In this document: piece after piece, positions 44,856 to 53,858 of the stretch | Position numbering within the stretch: position 1 is the stretch's first letter | Layout: the number at the start of each line of letters is the position of its first letter | Assembly: GCA_013215375.1 (NCBI GenBank) | Contig: JABSRB010000030.1 | Coordinates: 1-64,000 of the forward strand | Source of the DNA: Oceanospirillaceae bacterium | GTDB lineage: Bacteria > Pseudomonadota > Gammaproteobacteria > Pseudomonadales > Balneatricaceae | Length of the DNA stretch: 64,000 nucleotides | Direction: 5' to 3' | Translations under genes and position numbers: made by a program | The notes under the pieces: generated by a model | Told to the model about the DNA's origin: nothing | Database searches by the model: none | Seen by the model: only the letters and a program-made list of their open reading frames with translations

Positions 44856-45722
44856 TTATACAGGCGATATTCTTAAAGTCTTAATTAATAAGTCATGAAG
44901 GTAGGAAACTGCCTTCGATTGCTGTGACTGCTTACTGCGATATACGGCAACTTGCATCGGCTCTAACGGCCCGAGCCCTTGCTCTTTACCTAATATCTCT
45001 AAGTGTTGAGGAACACTGCACTGGGTAAAAACTGCCACGGCAAGTCCGCTTTCAACAGCGGCGATCTGCCCTGCTAAGCTGGAGCTATGGTAAACCACTT
45101 TATAGCGCCTACCTTGTAAAGCGAGCGTGTTAATGGCAATTTTATTTGCCAGACTGCTACTTTCATACACCGCGATAGGCATTGGATCTCGCCGCCATAT
45201 TTCAAATTGTGAGGACCCGACCCACACCAAAGGTTCATGAAAAAGCAATACGCCTCTACTAACACTGTCTCTAGAAACGAGCGCTAGGTCGAGATCATTG
45301 TTCTCAATACGGGGGATAAGGGAAGTAGACTGTTCACAAATTAATTCTATCTCAACCCCTGCAAATCTAGGAGCAAAGTTCTTAAGTACCGGGGTCAAGT
45401 ACTTGGCGGCATAATCATCGGGGACCCCCAATTTGAGTTGCCCCTGCATATCCTCCGTGTGAAAAGCAGTTTGTGCCTCATAATGTAAGTCAAGTATTCG
45501 CCTGGCATAACCCAACAGTGTTTGCCCTTGAACCGTCAATTCAATCTGCCTGCTGCCTCTGACCAATAATGTGCAATCCAGCGCAGACTCAAGTTTTTTA
45601 AGCTGCATGCTAACGGCTGATTGAGAACGATGAACTATAATGCTCGCGTTCGATAAAGAACCCGCGTCGACAATAGCGACAAAACTTTTTAGCCAGTCAA
45701 TTTGTAAGTCTTGATAATTCAT
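44856..45722 (-). CDS. LysR-family transcriptional regulator
   Basis: 288 aa. HTH: WLKSFVAIVDAGSLSNASIIVHRSQSAVSMQLKKLESALDCTLLVRGSRQIELTVQGQTLL. The effector domain follows (GQLKLGVPDDYAAKYLTPVLKNF). The recognition-helix region SQSAVSMQLKKLE is typical of a LysR subgroup. It converges on the ABC exporter; its target is unclear. Confidence 0.9.
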   Translation of the reverse strand: MNYQDLQIDWLKSFVAIVDAGSLSNASIIVHRSQSAVSMQLKKLESALDCTLLVRGSRQIELTVQGQTLLGYARRILDLHYEAQTAFHTEDMQGQLKLGVPDDYAAKYLTPVLKNFAPRFAGVEIELICEQSTSLIPRIENNDLDLALVSRDSVSRGVLLFHEPLVWVGSSQFEIWRRDPMPIAVYESSSLANKIAINTLALQGRRYKVVYHSSSLAGQIAAVESGLAVAVFTQCSVPQHLEILGKEQGLGPLEPMQVAVYRSKQSQQSKAVSYLHDLLIKTLRISPV

Positions 45723-46046
45723 GGGTTCGATTTTCGAATAGATAATTTTTGATTATGCGCTTTTCGGCATATCAGTGCTAGTTCTCGGTTTTTTTGGGTA
45801 TTAGTCGCCGTGTTCTCTAGTAGTTCTCTAGTAGTTCCTTAGTGCAATGTTCCGTGCAAATACCAACCAAGGCTGCAGTTCTTTATCACTTATTAGCCAG
45901 TAACCAAGGCTTTCAATGAACTTAAACATGTATCTGTTTTCCTCTATGATGTAGCGGCCATTTAATGGCGGTTAATGCCCAATATCAGCATCAAACTAAG
46001 GCCAGTTCAGCTATAGTGAATCCAAGCTTTAAAAACATTTATTAAC
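45723..46046. other. intergenic region with an 11-bp tandem repeat
   Basis: Upstream of the LysR gene and the family A element. GTTCTCTAGTA is repeated at 45812-45822 and 45823-45833, with a decayed third unit to 45844. No gene. Confidence 0.5.
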
Positions 46047-46209
46047 TAGTTCCCATCCAGAAACGGCTGTCTACTGCGGATGTCCCACTCGCTCAATCTG
46101 CTCACTACTAGATGTAGTTATTTGGAATGACCAAACGCCCACATCTAGTATTGCGCACCTCGAGCAATTGGATCACCCTCGCTACGACCCCGCTTCTGGA
46201 TGGGAACTA
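46047..46209 (-). repeat. family A palindromic repeat, full copy 2 (163 bp, inverted)
   Basis: Starts TAGTTCCCATCCAGAAAC and ends CTTCTGGATGGGAACTA. It is the same length as the 7187 copy and about 94% identical to its reverse complement (about 10 differences by eye), and it includes the nested ACTAGATGT/ACATCTAGT palindrome. The nhaA start codon lies 18 bp beyond its right end. Confidence 0.92.
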
Positions 46210-46227
46210 ACTAAGGTAAACATTAAA

Positions 46228-47421
46228 ATGATCGAAGAGTTTATAAAGAAAGAATCTTCCAGTGGTATTTTGTTAATTTTTGCGACCATTTTTGCGCTTC
46301 TGTTAAGTAATTCGTTTTTGGAACCCTTTTATAATGCCTTTTTACATATACCGGTTGAAATAAGATTTGGCGCTCTCTCCTTGGATAAATCACTATACCA
46401 TTGGGTGAATGACGGTCTGATGGCGGTGTTCTTTTTGCTCATTGGCCTGGAGGTGAAGCGAGAAATTTTAGAGGGACATCTATCCTCCCTCAGCCAAATA
46501 GCGCTGCCGGGGATTGCTGCAGTGGGTGGTATGGCGGTTCCCGCTGCTATCTATTTGATGTTCAATTTAGGCGACCCTATCGCCGCCAGTGGCTGGGCAG
46601 TGCCTACGGCAACTGATATCGCCTTTGCCTTAGGCATCCTGTCGCTATTGGGAAAGAGGGTGCCCATTAGTCTTAAAATATTTTTAATGGCTCTAGCCAT
46701 CATTGATGACTTAGGCGCGATTATCATCATCGCACTTTTTTATACCACTGATCTCTCGACGCTCTCTATCTCTGTGGCTTTTGCGGCCTTAGCGGTGCTT
46801 ATATTATTAAATATTTTTGGGGTGTCAAAAAAGGCGGCTTACATTATTGTGGGCACTATATTGTGGATCAGTGTACTAAAATCAGGTGTACACGCCACTT
46901 TGGCAGGTGTTGCACTGGCATTCACCATCCCGTTAAATGCCAAAAGTGAAAATGATAAAGCATTTTCGCCGCTCAAAGAAATGGAGCACAGCCTGCACTT
47001 TTGGGTCGCATTTTTTATATTACCGCTATTCGCTTTTGTGAATGCAGGGGTCAATTTCACCAAAATATCACTCGATCAAATGGCAGGCCCCGTACCTCTG
47101 GGGATAATATTGGGGCTGTTTGTTGGCAAACAGCTAGGGGTGTTTGGCTTTAGCTTTGTCGCGATCAAACTAAAATGGGCTAAATTACCTGAAGGCAGTA
47201 ATTGGGCGCAACTCTATGGTGTATCTGTATTAACGGGCATTGGTTTTACTATGAGTTTGTTTATTGTGTCACTGGCATTTACCGATGATAGTCTTTTTCA
47301 GTTCACCGATAAGTTGGCCATATTAGTCGGCTCTTTCCTCTCTGGCGTTGTTGGGTATTTGGTACTTAGAATAGTAAAGGCGCCGAAGGAGACTGCGAGC
47401 AAATCCAATACGGCTGAGTAG
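46228..47421 (+). CDS. nhaA: Na+/H+ antiporter NhaA
   Basis: 398 aa inner-membrane antiporter exchanging Na+ or Li+ for H+. The hallmarks are intact: GLMAVFFLLIGLEVKREIL, GWAVPTATDIAFALGILSLLG (TM4 unwound segment), and ALAIIDDLGAIIIIALFYT with the double-aspartate ion site near 160-161. VLKSGVHATLAGV and LTGIGFTMSLFIVSLAF follow. ATG 46228 fits the family start; the frame is open into the family A repeat upstream but that part is not NhaA-like. The upstream 180 bp are mostly repeat, so the promoter must lie within or before it. Confidence 0.97.
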   Translation: MIEEFIKKESSSGILLIFATIFALLLSNSFLEPFYNAFLHIPVEIRFGALSLDKSLYHWVNDGLMAVFFLLIGLEVKREILEGHLSSLSQIALPGIAAVGGMAVPAAIYLMFNLGDPIAASGWAVPTATDIAFALGILSLLGKRVPISLKIFLMALAIIDDLGAIIIIALFYTTDLSTLSISVAFAALAVLILLNIFGVSKKAAYIIVGTILWISVLKSGVHATLAGVALAFTIPLNAKSENDKAFSPLKEMEHSLHFWVAFFILPLFAFVNAGVNFTKISLDQMAGPVPLGIILGLFVGKQLGVFGFSFVAIKLKWAKLPEGSNWAQLYGVSVLTGIGFTMSLFIVSLAFTDDSLFQFTDKLAILVGSFLSGVVGYLVLRIVKAPKETASKSNTAE

Positions 47422-47496
47422 GCTAATAGCGATCAAGGTATAGCTAAAATAGAGCTATGAATATTCTTATCATTACCGGTACGAATAGTTACAGCT

Positions 47497-47520
47497 AGCA
47501 GGGAGATCCCGTTCCCTGCT
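47497..47520 (+). terminator. hairpin downstream of nhaA
   Basis: AGCAGGGA-GATCCCGT-TCCCTGCT, perfect 8-bp arms, 75 bp after the nhaA stop; no T-run follows, so function is uncertain. Confidence 0.5.
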
Positions 47521-47686
47521 GCATGAGAAACTAATTGGTAGATAAGTTACAACAAGTATTATTTATCCACTATTATCGAGTGGTTTTCTTTATGAGGTTT
47601 TAAGGGTATTTCTAGGCTTGTTCGTATATATGTTTTTTGCAATTGGCAGTATATTCACTAAAAAACGAGTAGGAGCTGATGATAGG

Positions 47687-48556
47687 ATGAGGCTGCAAAG
47701 GTTCAAGTGTTTTATTTTTTTATTTATTTTTTCGGCCCCTGCCATGGCGGTTGAGCAAATTAGAACGGTTTCCCCTCAATCAAAAGCTGACGCCAGCCAC
47801 AGCTATTACATAGGATTATTGAATCTTGCACTGGAGAAAACCCGTGACAAATACGGACCTTTTTCGATAACAACCAACGAGACTCTTCAGCAGGGAAGAG
47901 CCTTAGTAGAGCTCATTCACAATAGACGTATTGATGTGTATTGGGCCGGTACCTCGATTAAAAGAGAGCGACAGTTAAGAGCTATTAATATCCCTCTGTT
48001 AAAAGGGTTGTTAGGTTACCGCCAGTTCATTATTGATAAGTCTAAGCTCAGTAGGTTTTCAAAAATAGAAACCTTAGCTGATTTGAAACTCTACAAGGCG
48101 TGCCAAGGAGCTCACTGGCCCGACTCTGATATTCTGGAGTTCGCGGGTTTAGAGGTGATACGCAACCCCATCTATAAAAATTTATTCAGGCAATTAGCCG
48201 CAGGTCGCCGTGACTATTTTCCCCGTGGTGTCTCAGAAGGTGGAGCAGAAGTCGCTGCGGTACAAGATCGCTATCCCGATTTTATTTGGTATCAAAAACT
48301 AATTTTATATTATCCTTTTTCGATGTACTTTTTTGTTTCCCCTGAGAGAGAAGATTTGCAACTAAGAATACAGCTGGGATTGGAAATAGCGCTTGAAGAT
48401 GGGACATTTGATGATTTCATGCGTAATCATGAGATAACAGCGGATCTTTTTCCTCTGTCAAAATGGTCTAAAGTTAGAAGAATCAGCATTCACAACCCTT
48501 TTATCCCCGACAATACCTCTTTTGAAAATGCTAAGTACTGGTTGCAGACCCAATGA
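47687..48556 (+). CDS. periplasmic solute-binding-like protein
   Basis: 289 aa with a signal peptide (about 1-23, PAMA-VE). The fold suggests a family-3-type binding protein: YYIGLLNLALEKTRDKYGPFSI, ALVELIHNRRIDVYWAGTSIKRE, IPLLKGLLGYRQFIID, and DLKLYKACQGAHWPDSDILEFAGLEVI, with SMYFFVSPEREDLQLRIQLGLEIAL near the end. No permease or kinase gene is adjacent, so it may act as an orphan sensor or binding protein. ATG 47687 gives a proper signal peptide; the longer frame upstream does not. Confidence 0.8.
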   Translation: MRLQRFKCFIFLFIFSAPAMAVEQIRTVSPQSKADASHSYYIGLLNLALEKTRDKYGPFSITTNETLQQGRALVELIHNRRIDVYWAGTSIKRERQLRAINIPLLKGLLGYRQFIIDKSKLSRFSKIETLADLKLYKACQGAHWPDSDILEFAGLEVIRNPIYKNLFRQLAAGRRDYFPRGVSEGGAEVAAVQDRYPDFIWYQKLILYYPFSMYFFVSPEREDLQLRIQLGLEIALEDGTFDDFMRNHEITADLFPLSKWSKVRRISIHNPFIPDNTSFENAKYWLQTQ

Positions 48557-48935
48557 TAAAGGTGTGTAACTCTAATAATACAATACTCGTCGGGATTTAA
48601 ATCGGTGTGAGTGGAGTCAGAGCTTATTCATCGTTTACCAAAATATTAACCAAGTAAACCTTCATAGCGTTGAATATACGACGTTGCTATGAAATCCCCC
48701 CAACTCCTTACCTGTGAAATTGTTATCTCTAAAAGGAATTAACTATAACCCTGTTCACGGAGCGAAAATGGCCGTCCTCAGGCGCTTTCTTAACCCCAAA
48801 GCTGTTAGCGCTTAAAATGATATGCGATACTCCCACTAGGACTTTCACCTACAGGGATGGGTACCAATAAATATAGTGCTAAGGATGATTGCGAGATCAC
48901 AAATAGCGCATTTAAAATGTTAAGAGCTGGTGAGA
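48557..48935. other. 379-bp intergenic region with no recognised element
   Basis: No coding frame and no member of the repeat families. It contains the promoter of the small hypothetical gene that follows. Confidence 0.5.
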
Positions 48936-49421
48936 ATGATCAAAAATTGGATTCAGAAAAAATTAACGCAGGGCGAGTGTAAAACGGCGCTTAAAGAAAT
49001 GGAAGTATTCCTAAAGGCGATAAAGGCTAAAAATGACCATGAGATGGGCATGTTAGTGGCGGTCGCAACTTTGATAAGAGTTAATCTAGCCGATAATGGT
49101 GGCTTACCTAAAGCGGTGCTCGCAGGGTCAGGAACGCCGCGGGAATTTAAAAATTCTCAGTTGTATATGACCAATCTGATTCGTGAATTTCAAAAGCGAG
49201 ACCAGCCATTTGATGCTGCTGGCGGCATGGTGTGGCTGCATAGTTTGAAGGTTCAAAACTACCCTGAACTCACTGAAAGAATGCTTGAGGTGTGGTCGGA
49301 GCTTAAAAGAGGTTTTCCCCTTGCAGAGGAAAAGTTCAAAGAAATCGCTAAGCTCACCGGCAAAAAAACGCCTAAATCTGCGCTCAAAGGTTATGCATAT
49401 TTGCCGTCAGGCATTGTTTAA
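48936..49421 (+). CDS. hypothetical protein
   Basis: 161 aa, helical, without signal or membrane segments. Visible pieces are LTQGECKTALKEMEVFLKAIKAKNDHEMGMLVAVATLIRVNL and FDAAGGMVWLHSLKVQNYPELTERMLEVWSELKRGF. I recognise no domain. ATG 48936 is preceded by GGTGAG; GTG 48930 is an alternative. It ends with a clear terminator. Confidence 0.7.
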   Translation: MIKNWIQKKLTQGECKTALKEMEVFLKAIKAKNDHEMGMLVAVATLIRVNLADNGGLPKAVLAGSGTPREFKNSQLYMTNLIREFQKRDQPFDAAGGMVWLHSLKVQNYPELTERMLEVWSELKRGFPLAEEKFKEIAKLTGKKTPKSALKGYAYLPSGIV

Positions 49422-49432
49422 GTTAAATTCAA

Positions 49433-49464
49433 AAAGAGCCAGTAGCAGTTTAGTGCTGGCTCTT
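49433..49464. terminator. bidirectional terminator
   Basis: AAAGAGCCAG / CTGGCTCTTT, 10-bp perfect arms, with flanking A and T runs, between the convergent hypothetical gene and trans-sulfuration gene. Confidence 0.88.
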
Positions 49465-49470
49465 TATCCT

Positions 49471-50751
49471 TTATTGAATAGCGTCTAATGCCTGAGCTAA
49501 ATCGGCAATAATGTCCGCAGGGTTTTCGATCCCGACCGAAATCCTAATCAGATTATCAGTGATGCCTATTTCGGCTCTGTGTGCCTCTGGGACTGATGAA
49601 TGTGTCATGGAGGCGGGGTGTTGTACTAAGGTTTCTGTGCCACCTAAACTGACTGCGAGCATCGCCATCTGCATAGCATCTAACACCTTGAATGCCTCCT
49701 GCTCGCCGCCTTTAATGGTAAATGAAAATGTCGATGAGCATCCGCTGCACTGTTTCTTAAACGTGGCATACTGCGGATCCCCTTCCCTGAGTAACCCCGG
49801 ATAGTATATTTTTTCAACCAGCGGGTGTTGCTGTAAATAATCCACTACTTGCTCTGCCCCTTCTGCACTGGCTAACATGCGAATTTTTAAGGTCTCAAGC
49901 GAGCGCATCACCAACCAGGCGGTATGTGCATCCATATTGGTGCCTAGGATATTTCTAAAGGCGCGAATTTTGTTAATCAACGCTTTATCACCTGAGCAAC
50001 TGCCACCTAAAATATCCGAGTGACCGCCGACATATTTGGTCAGTGAATAAATGCACAGATCGGCACCGAGCGATAATGGCTGTTGAAAGATTGGCCCGTA
50101 CATCGTGTTATCAACGGCCAGTATCGGTTTATTGCTATCTGGCTGTTCTACTGCATCCAGCAGTACTTTACAGGCGGCTATATCTATCATCTGGTTGGTT
50201 GGGTTATCGGGTGTTTCCATCAATACTACCGATATAGGCCCAAGTGATGCAGCTTTGGCAATAGCGATGGCCAGGCCCTTATCGCCCTCACTGCTATTAA
50301 ATCCCACCGCTTGTAGATGGTACTGGCTCATAATGCTGTTTAATAAAGTGTCGGTACCGCCGTAGATGGGTTCTGCATAGATGACCACATCCCCAGGTTT
50401 GGATAGCGCCAAAATAGTGGTGGAGATTGCCGCCATGCCACTGCCTGTTACTAGACAATCTTCAGCATCATCCCAGAGCGCCATGCGCCCCTCTAAAATT
50501 TCTAGCACTGGATTGTTAAAGCGGGAGTAAATTAAGCCGGGTTCAACGCCTTCGGGAACTTCCACTCTGCCCGATGCATAGTTGAAAAAGTCTTTGCCGT
50601 GAGCGGCGCTGTCAAAAACAAAGGTCGAGGTTTGAAACTGCGGGCATTTAACGGCGCCCTGGGATAGTTTGGGATCGTAGCCGTAATGCAGCATCATCGA
50701 TTCTGGTGCCAGAGCATGTTCGCCGATATGTTTTTTATTGTAATTATTCAT
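49471..50751 (-). CDS. PLP-dependent trans-sulfuration family enzyme (methionine γ-lyase-like)
   Basis: 426 aa. PLP fold type I of the Cys/Met metabolism family: LIYSRFNNPVLEILEGRMA, GSGMAAISTTILALSKPGD, METPDNPTNQMIDIA, VDNTMYGPIFQQPLSLGAD, and the Schiff-base lysine in IYSLTKYVGGHSD. The C-terminus has SLGGTETLVQHPASMTHSSV. It could cleave methionine, homocysteine or cystathionine; the family does not fix the reaction. ATG 50751 has AAGGA upstream. It is divergent from an Lrp-type regulator, as in methionine-γ-lyase/Lrp pairs. Confidence 0.9.
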   Translation of the reverse strand: MNNYNKKHIGEHALAPESMMLHYGYDPKLSQGAVKCPQFQTSTFVFDSAAHGKDFFNYASGRVEVPEGVEPGLIYSRFNNPVLEILEGRMALWDDAEDCLVTGSGMAAISTTILALSKPGDVVIYAEPIYGGTDTLLNSIMSQYHLQAVGFNSSEGDKGLAIAIAKAASLGPISVVLMETPDNPTNQMIDIAACKVLLDAVEQPDSNKPILAVDNTMYGPIFQQPLSLGADLCIYSLTKYVGGHSDILGGSCSGDKALINKIRAFRNILGTNMDAHTAWLVMRSLETLKIRMLASAEGAEQVVDYLQQHPLVEKIYYPGLLREGDPQYATFKKQCSGCSSTFSFTIKGGEQEAFKVLDAMQMAMLAVSLGGTETLVQHPASMTHSSVPEAHRAEIGITDNLIRISVGIENPADIIADLAQALDAIQ

Positions 50752-50881
50752 GATAGTTCCTTTAACTAATGTCTTTATGAAGTCTCTTAATAAAAGATTA
50801 GCAAAAGGGTCTAGCAATAGGCTGGTGTTTTCATTGCCAAGACGTTAGTGTTTTGGTGGATTCTGCCAAAATAGGTTAGTT

Positions 50882-51334
50882 ATGGACAATATAGATAAGA
50901 AAATCATTCGCGAGCTTCAATTAAATGCCAGAATATCCAATGAGGATTTGGCGACGAAGGTGAATTTATCTCCTTCACCTTGCTTGCGCAGAGTGAGAAA
51001 GTTGGAGAGTTCGGGCATCTTGCAAAGCTATACAGCGGTGATAGACCAAGTAAAATGTGGCCTGGCGATGAATATATTTCTCAGTGTACGTTTAGAAAAA
51101 CCCGACAAAAAAAATATTGGCGAGTTCGAGGCGGCTATCGCTACGATGGATGAAGTGGTGGAATGTTATCTAATGACTGGCAATAGGGATTATTTATTGA
51201 AAGTCGTCAGCAAAGATTTGCAGAGCTATGAGAACTTTATTCGCGAAAAACTCTCTGAGTTGACGGGGATAAGTTCAATTGAATCTAGTTTTGCCTTTGG
51301 CCAAGTAAAAGCGCAGCATTTTTTACCTATCTAA
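50882..51334 (+). CDS. Lrp/AsnC-family regulator
   Basis: 150 aa. HTH: DNIDKKIIRELQLNARISNEDLATKVNLSPSPCLRRVRKLESSGILQSYTAVID. The RAM effector domain follows (about 65-145, with VVECYLMTGNRDYLLKVV and a C-terminal GISSIESSFAFGQVK). It probably senses an amino acid and controls the divergent PLP enzyme. Confidence 0.95.
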   Translation: MDNIDKKIIRELQLNARISNEDLATKVNLSPSPCLRRVRKLESSGILQSYTAVIDQVKCGLAMNIFLSVRLEKPDKKNIGEFEAAIATMDEVVECYLMTGNRDYLLKVVSKDLQSYENFIREKLSELTGISSIESSFAFGQVKAQHFLPI

Positions 51335-51492
51335 CTGAGTTGTTGTGCGGAAAATATAGATGGATCTGGTACGTTCTCACAGGTGTGATTGGTATTTAAT
51401 GATTTGATTCCAAAAGTGTTTATATAAATAGGCTACATATTGAAAAATTTCATTGACTAATATTTGCCCCAACCATAGATTGACGCTCTTAT

Positions 51493-52059
51493 ATGAAAAG
51501 ATGGATGAATATTTTGCACCGCGACGATAGTAAAAGAGCGCAGACCGGCTTTAGTCTGATTGAATTAATGATCTCGTTGGTCATTCTCGGTCTGTTGATC
51601 GGTATTGCACTGCCTAATTTCAACCGTTTTATCGCGCAACGCAGAGTGAGTAGTATTCAACAAAATTTGATTGATACTCTATCCTTAGCGCGCAGTGAAG
51701 CGGTTACCCGTGGTGAGAGGGTTGTTGTTTGTGCCATACCTGCAGGCCAAGTCGCTTGTGCCGCAGTATCAACAACTAATACCGATTGGTCGGGGGGCTG
51801 GATAGTATTTGTGGAAAGCACTAATTTTATCATCCGTAATAAAAGGCAAATGCAGCCCAATATTGGTATTAGCTTTAGCGGTGGCAATAGAGTGACATTT
51901 GAGTCATTGGGAGAGTTAGATTCCATTGCTAATAACGAACAAGATTTTGTTATAACGGGTGCATCAGCTATAACAGCGGCGCTTTCATTAAGGACCACAG
52001 GTCGATTACGTACTTGTCAGACTTGGAATGCCATCTCAGGTCAATGCGATGACCAATAA
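51493..52059 (+). CDS. type IV minor pilin FimT/FimU-like (GspH)
   Basis: 188 aa prepilin. The leader ends in QTG before FSLIELMISLVILGLLIGIALPNF, with Glu5 of the mature pilin. The GspH-like globular part has LIDTLSLARSEAVTRGERVVVCAI, GGWIVFVE and a C-terminal disulfide-type pair in CQTWNAISGQC. It primes the pilus fibre together with PilV-PilX. It is first in the cluster but separated from pilV by a MITE-like element. Confidence 0.9.
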   Translation: MKRWMNILHRDDSKRAQTGFSLIELMISLVILGLLIGIALPNFNRFIAQRRVSSIQQNLIDTLSLARSEAVTRGERVVVCAIPAGQVACAAVSTTNTDWSGGWIVFVESTNFIIRNKRQMQPNIGISFSGGNRVTFESLGELDSIANNEQDFVITGASAITAALSLRTTGRLRTCQTWNAISGQCDDQ

Positions 52060-52082
52060 ACAGTTGTTAAAAATAGTATAGA

Positions 52083-52221
52083 GAGACCTTTGCATAACGT
52101 AGCGAACGAAGATAAGGCAAGGAAAAAATCGGCGAAATAGCGGAGCTTGCTGGTGTAAGTGAGCATGTTGAACCGATTTCTAACGGCGCATTATCGAGTG
52201 CAGTAGTTATGCAGAGATCTC
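52083..52221. repeat. MITE-like element between fimT and pilV (139 bp)
   Basis: Terminal inverted repeats GAGACCTTTGCATAAC and GTTATGCAGAGATCTC (2 mismatches) with inner imperfect symmetry (AATCGGCGAAA versus TTTCTAACGGCG regions). No open frame spans it. It is unlike families A and B. Confidence 0.85.
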
Positions 52222-52257
52222 ATAGAGAAGGATTATCCACTTGATAGGTAATAAGCA

Positions 52258-52809
52258 TTGAACAACTCGCACAATATACCCAGCCAAGCAGGGGCGTCTC
52301 TAATAGAAGTGCTGGTATCGACGGTGATTATCTCGATTGTGTTATTAGGTTTGATGAGTCTGCAAATTACTTCTTTACAAGCCAATCAAAGTGCTTATGC
52401 AAGATCACAAGCGAGCATTTTGGCCTATGATATTTTAGAGCGGATGCGGGTCAATTCAACTGACGTTACTCAGTACTTTAGTGTTAACGCAGCAGTCGGT
52501 GTTGATCGCGGCTGCGTGGTCTTTAATGAATATGATGCCAGTGGTAATTTGCTGCCTATTCCTCTGCCATTACCAAATTGTACTTCTGCACAAATCGCAG
52601 AGGATGATCTTTTTAGATGGCGGAATAAAATTGAAGCGGAGCTGGCACTGGGCAATGGTTTAGTCTGTCGCAGTGATTTGCAAGGCGATAGCGCTGGCAG
52701 CCCTGATTGTGAGGGCAATACCTCTGACTTCCCTATTGTGGTTTATATTTGGTGGCAAGATAGCCGCGGTGAAGCTCCATTACAATTAAGTGTGAGCAGT
52801 CAAATATGA
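52258..52809 (+). CDS. pilV: type IV pilus modification protein PilV
   Basis: 183 aa prepilin with G-ASLIEVLVSTVIISIVLLGLMSLQ as its class III signal; Glu5 is present, and the PilV-like AYDILERMRVN motif follows. The globular part has a Cys pair (CRSDLQGDSAGSPDC). The only feasible start is the TTG at 52258 (AGGTAAT upstream; stops lie in frame just before it). It begins 37 bp after the MITE. It overlaps pilW by 4 bp. Confidence 0.88.
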   Translation: MNNSHNIPSQAGASLIEVLVSTVIISIVLLGLMSLQITSLQANQSAYARSQASILAYDILERMRVNSTDVTQYFSVNAAVGVDRGCVVFNEYDASGNLLPIPLPLPNCTSAQIAEDDLFRWRNKIEAELALGNGLVCRSDLQGDSAGSPDCEGNTSDFPIVVYIWWQDSRGEAPLQLSVSSQI

Positions 52810-53858
52810 CGTTAAAACAAAACTCAGGGCAAAGCGGCTTCACTCTAATTGAGCTGATGATCGGGATGTTGATCGGCCTAGTGATTGTCGGTGCTGTGGT
52901 GGAAGTAGTGATGAGTAGCGTGATTTTCTTTCGCACCCAGAGCGGCTTGGCAAAATTACAGGAAAATGCGCGTTACGCGACCAACTTTATTGCTCAAGAT
53001 GTGCGTTTAAGTGGTTACATGGGCTGTGATATTAATGCTACTCAGGTAAATGTCATCGCTGATAACAGTAATGCGGTGCCAGATGAGTTGAGTTTTTCAC
53101 AAACATTGAGCGGGTTTGATAATGTTTTAGTGAGTAGCCATACTTACGGTGCCGGCGCCAATATCGTCACTGTGGATGAAGGCACTGATGTCTTGGAGCT
53201 AAAGTACGCCTCGACGAGGAATATCTGTGAAATAGCTACTCACAATACTAGCAGCGCTACTTTTAGCTGCCAGAGTGCTCACCCGTTTGTTAAAAATACG
53301 CCGCTAATCGCCACAGATTGCTCTCAATCTGCCATTTTTTTACAATCTAATAACAGTACCACAGATATTAATCACGGTTTGATGGTGGGGCTTAATCCCA
53401 AGAACTGTGTGGCTAATCTTGGCAAAGGTGCAGCTAAATGCACTGCGCCACCTTATCAGTTTACCAGTGGTTCGATCATGGCGCTTAATTCACTGGTATA
53501 TTTTGTGGCGCAAAACGATTTAGGGCAACCGGCATTGTATCGCCAAACGACTTCAATCGATGCCGCGGGAGCGCTCACCAATAATCCCCGAGAAATTGTT
53601 GAGGGGGTAGAGGATATTCAGTTTTTGTATGGGCAGGACACGACTAATGACGGGTCGGTTAATCTTTACGCACCGGCTAGTGCTGTTGATTTTGCAGAAG
53701 TGATCAGCTTACGAGTCGATATTTTACTGCGCAGCATTGAAGATAATTTGGTTGATGCGCCGCAAACTTATGACTTTTCTGGCAGGACAATAATCGCAAC
53801 GGATCGGCGTTTACGAAAAGTGGTTTCTACCACCATCGCATTGAGGAATCGGCTTTGA
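52806..53858 (+). CDS. pilW: type IV pilus assembly protein PilW
   Basis: 350 aa minor pilin. The prepilin site is SGFTLIELMIGMLIGLVIVGAVVEV, then the PilW-type ENARYATNFIAQDVRLSGYMGCD region. The large globular domain contains FVAQNDLGQPALYRQTT and ends with LRLRKVVSTTIALRNRL-type PilW sequence. It overlaps pilV and pilX by 4 bp each, so translation is coupled. Confidence 0.92.
   Translation: MTLKQNSGQSGFTLIELMIGMLIGLVIVGAVVEVVMSSVIFFRTQSGLAKLQENARYATNFIAQDVRLSGYMGCDINATQVNVIADNSNAVPDELSFSQTLSGFDNVLVSSHTYGAGANIVTVDEGTDVLELKYASTRNICEIATHNTSSATFSCQSAHPFVKNTPLIATDCSQSAIFLQSNNSTTDINHGLMVGLNPKNCVANLGKGAAKCTAPPYQFTSGSIMALNSLVYFVAQNDLGQPALYRQTTSIDAAGALTNNPREIVEGVEDIQFLYGQDTTNDGSVNLYAPASAVDFAEVISLRVDILLRSIEDNLVDAPQTYDFSGRTIIATDRRLRKVVSTTIALRNRL

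Noticed and set aside
46168-46227. Longer NhaA start reading through the family A repeat
   Set aside because: The extra 20 residues come from the repeat and have no NhaA similarity; ATG 46228 fits the family.
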